Assembly (NCBI GenBank): GCA_026122915.1
Contig: JAGIXO010000068.1
Location: 1-8,979, forward strand
Source of the DNA: Candidatus Electronema nielsenii
GTDB lineage: Bacteria; Desulfobacterota; Desulfobulbia; Desulfobulbales; Desulfobulbaceae
Direction: 5' to 3'
Length of the DNA: 8,979 nucleotides
Shown: positions 7,030-8,979 of the stretch, piece by piece
Layout of the letters: each line of letters opens with the position of its first letter
How positions within the stretch are numbered: position 1 is the stretch's first letter
Program-made: the position numbers and the translations under genes
Notes under the pieces: generated by a model
Databases searched by the model: none
Told to the model about the DNA's origin: nothing
Seen by the model: the letters and a program-made list of their open reading frames with translations, nothing else

Positions 7030-8241
7030 ATGTCTGTGAAAGTGCAACCAGATATTGATTTTATCAAAGAGATGAAGGAAGCAGGCGGTGACACGCTAAA
7101 AAAATGCTTCCAATGTGCCACGTGCTCGGTGGTCTGCCCGCTTTCGTCGGATCAAAAGCCTTTTCCCCGGCAGCAGATGATTTTTGCTCAATGGGGTCTT
7201 AAAGATAGATTGCTGGGCGATCCCAACGTGTTGCTTTGCCATCAATGCGGCGATTGTACCGCTTATTGCCCGCGTGGTGCTCGTCCCGGCGATGTCATGG
7301 GTGCGATTCGGGCTTATGCGTATAGGCATTATGGTTGGCCGTCATTTTTGGCTAACTTAGCCAGCAAGAGTCAAAATTTGCCAATTTTGTTCGGCATTCC
7401 GGCAGCGATTATCTGCATCATGTGGCTGATAGCCGGTGGCTCGCACAACATCCCTAATGCCAAGGATTTTGTTGACTTTGGCTATAGCCATTTTTTCGGT
7501 CATTGGGATTTCAAATTTTTGACTCGGAACGTGCTGTTCATTGATCTGATCATGATCCCTACAGCCAGCCTGTCTGTGTTTGCCGTTTTTAAAGGCGTAA
7601 CAGGTCTGTGGAAAAAAATGACAGAAAACGCTGGGATAGGTGCGGCACTTTACCGGCCTTCTCCACTCCAGTTTGTGAAGGAATTCCTTTGGCCGTCCGT
7701 GCAGGAAATCGTTCGTCATGATCGCTTTAAAAAATGCGAAGCGAATAAAGACCGCGTTGCGGGCCATCAGCCGCTGATGTGGGCGTTTATCGGACTCTTT
7801 TTTGTCACAGGCTACTCGTTTATCTCCCAAGATTTCATTGGCATTTTGCTGCCTTCACTGCACGGCCCGATGTCGATGCTGAATCCGGTTAAAATTATTG
7901 CCAATATCGCTGCCATTGCCATGATTTATGGTGTCGGTGTTTTATGGAGTAACCGCAGCGAGATGGAAGAAAGCGGACAAGCAACCAGCACCTTTTACGA
8001 CTGGTTCTTGATTTGGATGATCATGGGCGTTGGTGTCACTGGCATGGGATCAGAATTGATGCGCTTGATCGGCATTCCGTCTCTCGGCTACGTGGTCTAT
8101 TATCTGCATTTGGTTTCAGTTATGATGCTTTTTCTCTACATGCCTTATACCAAGTTTGCCCATTTGGTGTATAGAACCCTCGCGATGACTTTTGAGCGGT
8201 ATCGCGAATCAGCCTATGTGAAGAATCCGCTGATGGGATAA
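7030..8241 (+). CDS. qmoC: Quinone-interacting oxidoreductase (Qmo) subunit C, membrane cytochrome b / FeS
   Basis: QmoC anchors the complex in the cytoplasmic membrane and exchanges electrons with menaquinone. The 403-residue protein is a fusion of an HdrC-like FeS domain and a cytochrome b-type membrane domain. The FeS domain has two full [4Fe-4S] motifs: Cys26, 29, 32, 36 and Cys70, 73, 76, 80. About six hydrophobic segments follow, near 117-136, 167-190, 248-266, 286-306, 325-345 and 354-373. Histidines in or near them, such as His230, His246, His360 and His378, are candidate haem b ligands. The start has AGGAGG (7019-7024) with 5-nt spacing. The 115-nt gap after qmoB holds the nested hairpin, whereas qmoA and qmoB are only 18 nt apart. 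Base composition is AT-richer than qmoA. No qmoD-like gene follows; a terminator-like hairpin comes next. Confidence 0.96.
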   Translation: MSVKVQPDIDFIKEMKEAGGDTLKKCFQCATCSVVCPLSSDQKPFPRQQMIFAQWGLKDRLLGDPNVLLCHQCGDCTAYCPRGARPGDVMGAIRAYAYRHYGWPSFLANLASKSQNLPILFGIPAAIICIMWLIAGGSHNIPNAKDFVDFGYSHFFGHWDFKFLTRNVLFIDLIMIPTASLSVFAVFKGVTGLWKKMTENAGIGAALYRPSPLQFVKEFLWPSVQEIVRHDRFKKCEANKDRVAGHQPLMWAFIGLFFVTGYSFISQDFIGILLPSLHGPMSMLNPVKIIANIAAIAMIYGVGVLWSNRSEMEESGQATSTFYDWFLIWMIMGVGVTGMGSELMRLIGIPSLGYVVYYLHLVSVMMLFLYMPYTKFAHLVYRTLAMTFERYRESAYVKNPLMG

Positions 8242-8259
8242 GGACTTCCGTTAGTTTCA

Positions 8260-8300
8260 TAGGCCGGATTACAGTTCGCTGTTTTCCGGCCTACTTCTTG
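8260..8300 (+). terminator. Probable terminator of the qmo operon
   Basis: TAGGCCGGA (8260-8268) and TCCGGCCTA (8285-8293) form a perfect 9-bp stem with a 16-nt loop, 18 nt after the qmoC stop. The trailing sequence CTTCTTG is only moderately T-rich, so termination may be partial or Rho-assisted. It lies just upstream of the tRNA promoter, which fits insulation of the two units. Confidence 0.6.
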
Positions 8301-8324
8301 CAAAGCAAATTCTGTAAAAAAGCG

Positions 8325-8352
8325 TTGACTTTTATTTTTTTCTGACTATAAT
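8325..8352 (+). promoter_or_regulatory. Strong sigma-70-type promoter of the tRNA-tuf operon
   Basis: TTGACT (8325-8330, five of six consensus bases) and TATAAT (8347-8352, perfect) are separated by 16 nt of T-rich DNA. The predicted start near 8359 leaves only a few nucleotides before the first tRNA at 8365, so little 5' trimming would be needed. This is the best promoter in the window and suits a highly expressed tRNA-EF-Tu unit. Confidence 0.85.
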
Positions 8353-8364
8353 AACGCATCCTGC

Positions 8365-8440
8365 GCTGGCGTAGCTCAACTGGCAGAGCACCTGATTTGT
8401 AATCAGGGGGTTGCGGGTTCAAGTCCCATCGCCAGCTCCA
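8365..8440 (+). tRNA. tRNA-Thr (anticodon TGT)
   Basis: This is a 76-nt cloverleaf with CCA encoded. Acceptor arms GCTGGCG (8365-8371) and CGCCAGC (8430-8436) pair perfectly. The anticodon stem CCTGA/TCAGG closes the loop TTTGTAA, with anticodon TGT at 8398-8400, reading ACA. The T stem GCGGG (8413-8417)/CCCAT (8425-8429) has one G-U pair and one C-A mismatch. First gene of the cluster, equivalent in position to thrU of E. coli. Confidence 0.96.
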
Positions 8441-8449
8441 GAGTGTGAC

Positions 8450-8485
8450 GGAGAGAAACCGAAGTTTTATCTACGGATTTTCTCC
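8450..8485 (+). other. Hairpin in the tRNA-Thr/tRNA-Tyr spacer
   Basis: GGAGAGAAACCG (8450-8461) can pair with CGGATTTTCTCC (8474-8485) over 12 positions with one G-U wobble and one A-A mismatch, around a 12-nt loop. It sits 10 nt after the CCA of tRNA-Thr. A role as an RNase processing landmark in the polycistronic precursor is plausible but unproven. Confidence 0.5.
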
Positions 8486-8504
8486 ATCGAATTCTGAATA
8501 TTAT

Positions 8505-8590
8505 GGAGGGGTTCCCGAGTGGCCAAAGGGATCAGACTGTAAATCTGCCGGTGTACGCCTTCGGAGGTTCGAATCCTCCCCCCTCCACCA
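8505..8590 (+). tRNA. tRNA-Tyr (anticodon GTA)
   Basis: This is an 86-nt class II tRNA with a long variable arm and encoded CCA. Acceptor arms GGAGGGG (8505-8511) and CCCCTCC (8580-8586) pair perfectly, and the T stem GGAGG/CCTCC is perfect. The anticodon GTA is at 8539-8541 in loop CTGTAAA, reading TAC and TAT. The first anticodon-stem pair is a T-C mismatch (8532/8548). Equivalent in position to tyrU of E. coli. Confidence 0.96.
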
Positions 8591-8599
8591 CAGTATGTG

Positions 8600-8631
8600 C
8601 GGAAGATGCTGGCTGAGTAAGCATGGTTCCG
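8600..8631 (+). other. Hairpin in the tRNA-Tyr/tRNA-Gly spacer
   Basis: CGGAA (8600-8604) pairs with TTCCG (8627-8631). Inside it, ATGCT (8606-8610) pairs with AGCAT (8620-8624), giving a 10-bp stem with a small internal asymmetry and a 9-nt loop. Like the hairpin in the preceding spacer, it could guide processing of the tRNA precursor. Confidence 0.55.
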
Positions 8632-8647
8632 TTGGTTGAAGCAGCAA

Positions 8648-8722
8648 GCGGGAATAGCTCAATGGTAGAGCATCAGCCTTCCAAGCTGAGGGTTGCGGGT
8701 TCGAGTCTCGTTTCCCGCTCCA
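8648..8722 (+). tRNA. tRNA-Gly (anticodon TCC)
   Basis: This is a 75-nt tRNA with encoded CCA. Acceptor arms GCGGGAA (8648-8654) and TTCCCGC (8712-8718) pair perfectly. Anticodon stem TCAGC/GCTGA closes the loop CTTCCAA, with anticodon TCC at 8680-8682, reading GGA and GGG. The T stem GCGGG/CTCGT contains two G-U pairs. Equivalent in position to glyT. The following 19-nt spacer (8723-8741) is almost pure A/T. Confidence 0.96.
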
Positions 8723-8741
8723 TAATAAAATAAAAAAGTAA

Positions 8742-8816
8742 GCCCACGTAACTCAGCGGTAGAGTACCTCCTTGGTAAGGAGGAAGTCATCGGTTCGAGA
8801 CCGATCGTGGGCTCCA
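8742..8816 (+). tRNA. tRNA-Thr (anticodon GGT)
   Basis: This is a 75-nt tRNA with encoded CCA. Acceptor arms GCCCACG (8742-8748) and CGTGGGC (8806-8812) pair perfectly. Anticodon stem CCTCC/GGAGG closes loop TTGGTAA, with anticodon GGT at 8774-8776, reading ACC and ACT. The T stem ATCGG/CCGAT is perfect. Equivalent in position to thrT, directly upstream of tuf; together with tRNA-Thr(TGT) it covers ACA, ACC and ACT. Confidence 0.97.
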
Positions 8817-8854
8817 TTTGAAGCGGTTATAAAAAAGTAGTCGTTGTTGGGCGG

Positions 8855-8889
8855 CAGACAACCGGCTGGTGAAATTTGTTTTTTGTCTG
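8855..8889 (+). promoter_or_regulatory. Leader hairpin before tuf
   Basis: CAGACAA (8855-8861) and TTGTCTG (8883-8889) form a perfect 7-bp stem with a 21-nt loop. The 3' arm ends at the first base of the tuf Shine-Dalgarno GAGGAG (8889-8894), so folding could affect ribosome access or mark a cleavage point between the last tRNA and the tuf mRNA. No separate tuf promoter is evident in 8817-8901. Confidence 0.5.
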
Positions 8890-8901
8890 AGGAGACAGGT
8901 A

Positions 8902-8979
8902 ATGGCAAAAGAAAAGTTCGAGCGGACGAAACCGCATGTCAATGTCGGGACCATTGGTCACGTTGATCACGGGAAAACC
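8902..8979 (+). CDS. tuf: Elongation factor Tu, N-terminal part (cut by window end)
   Basis: EF-Tu delivers aminoacyl-tRNA to the ribosome in a GTP-dependent way. Only the first 26 codons are in the window. They begin [20 protein letters not shown] and run into the GTPase P-loop GHVDHGKT (residues 19-26), which is unmistakable for EF-Tu. The start ATG is preceded by GAGGAG (8889-8894) with 7-nt spacing. Its position as the last member of a Thr-Tyr-Gly-Thr tRNA operon matches tufB of other Proteobacteria, where secE, nusG and the ribosomal/RNA polymerase genes usually follow. Confidence 0.97.

Noticed and set aside
8445..8639. Plus-strand open frame overlapping the tRNA-Tyr gene
   Set aside because: The peptide is the familiar false translation of a tRNA-Tyr gene; the tRNA structure explains the sequence.
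1..8979. Search for CRISPR arrays, insertion sequences, prophage or tRNA-linked integration sites
   Set aside because: No regularly spaced repeats, transposase-like ORFs, integrases or duplicated tRNA 3' ends were seen.

Overview
The window carries the core electron-handling genes of dissimilatory sulfur metabolism, followed by a housekeeping tRNA-tuf cluster. In order on the + strand: aprB and aprA (adenylyl-sulfate reductase), a small unrecognised Cys-rich ORF, qmoA, qmoB and qmoC (the quinone-interacting membrane-bound oxidoreductase), four tRNA genes (Thr-TGT, Tyr-GTA, Gly-TCC, Thr-GGT), and the first 26 codons of tuf (EF-Tu). All supported genes are on the + strand.

Organism (inference): AprBA plus QmoABC points to a sulfate reducer, or a sulfur disproportionator/oxidiser running the same pathway in reverse. 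The tRNA order Thr-Tyr-Gly-Thr-tuf matches the proteobacterial thrU-tyrU-glyT-thrT-tufB arrangement. Together these suggest a Desulfobacterota (former Deltaproteobacteria) member, perhaps Desulfobulbales. I cannot fix the genus or the direction of the pathway from this sequence.

Region by region: 1-386 holds no convincing gene but has a promoter (-10 TATAAT at 331-336) and several inverted repeats in front of aprB. 387-2880 is the aprBA pair. 2881-3052 holds a structured 3' region and a probable terminator. 3053-3274 is the small AT-rich ORF. 3405-8241 is qmoABC, with a perfect nested hairpin in the 115-nt qmoB-qmoC gap. A terminator-like hairpin (8260-8293) and a strong sigma-70-type promoter (8325-8352) separate qmo from the tRNA-tuf unit.

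How the genes work together: AprB/AprA interconvert APS and sulfite + AMP in the cytoplasm. QmoA and QmoB are HdrA-like flavin/FeS proteins and QmoC is a fused HdrC-type FeS/cytochrome b membrane subunit, so Qmo links the menaquinone pool to AprBA. The known genes are conventional. The items most worth a second look are the nested hairpin between qmoB and qmoC, the small ORF between aprA and qmoA, and a sharp base-composition step inside qmoB. I found no evidence of a wholly new system.
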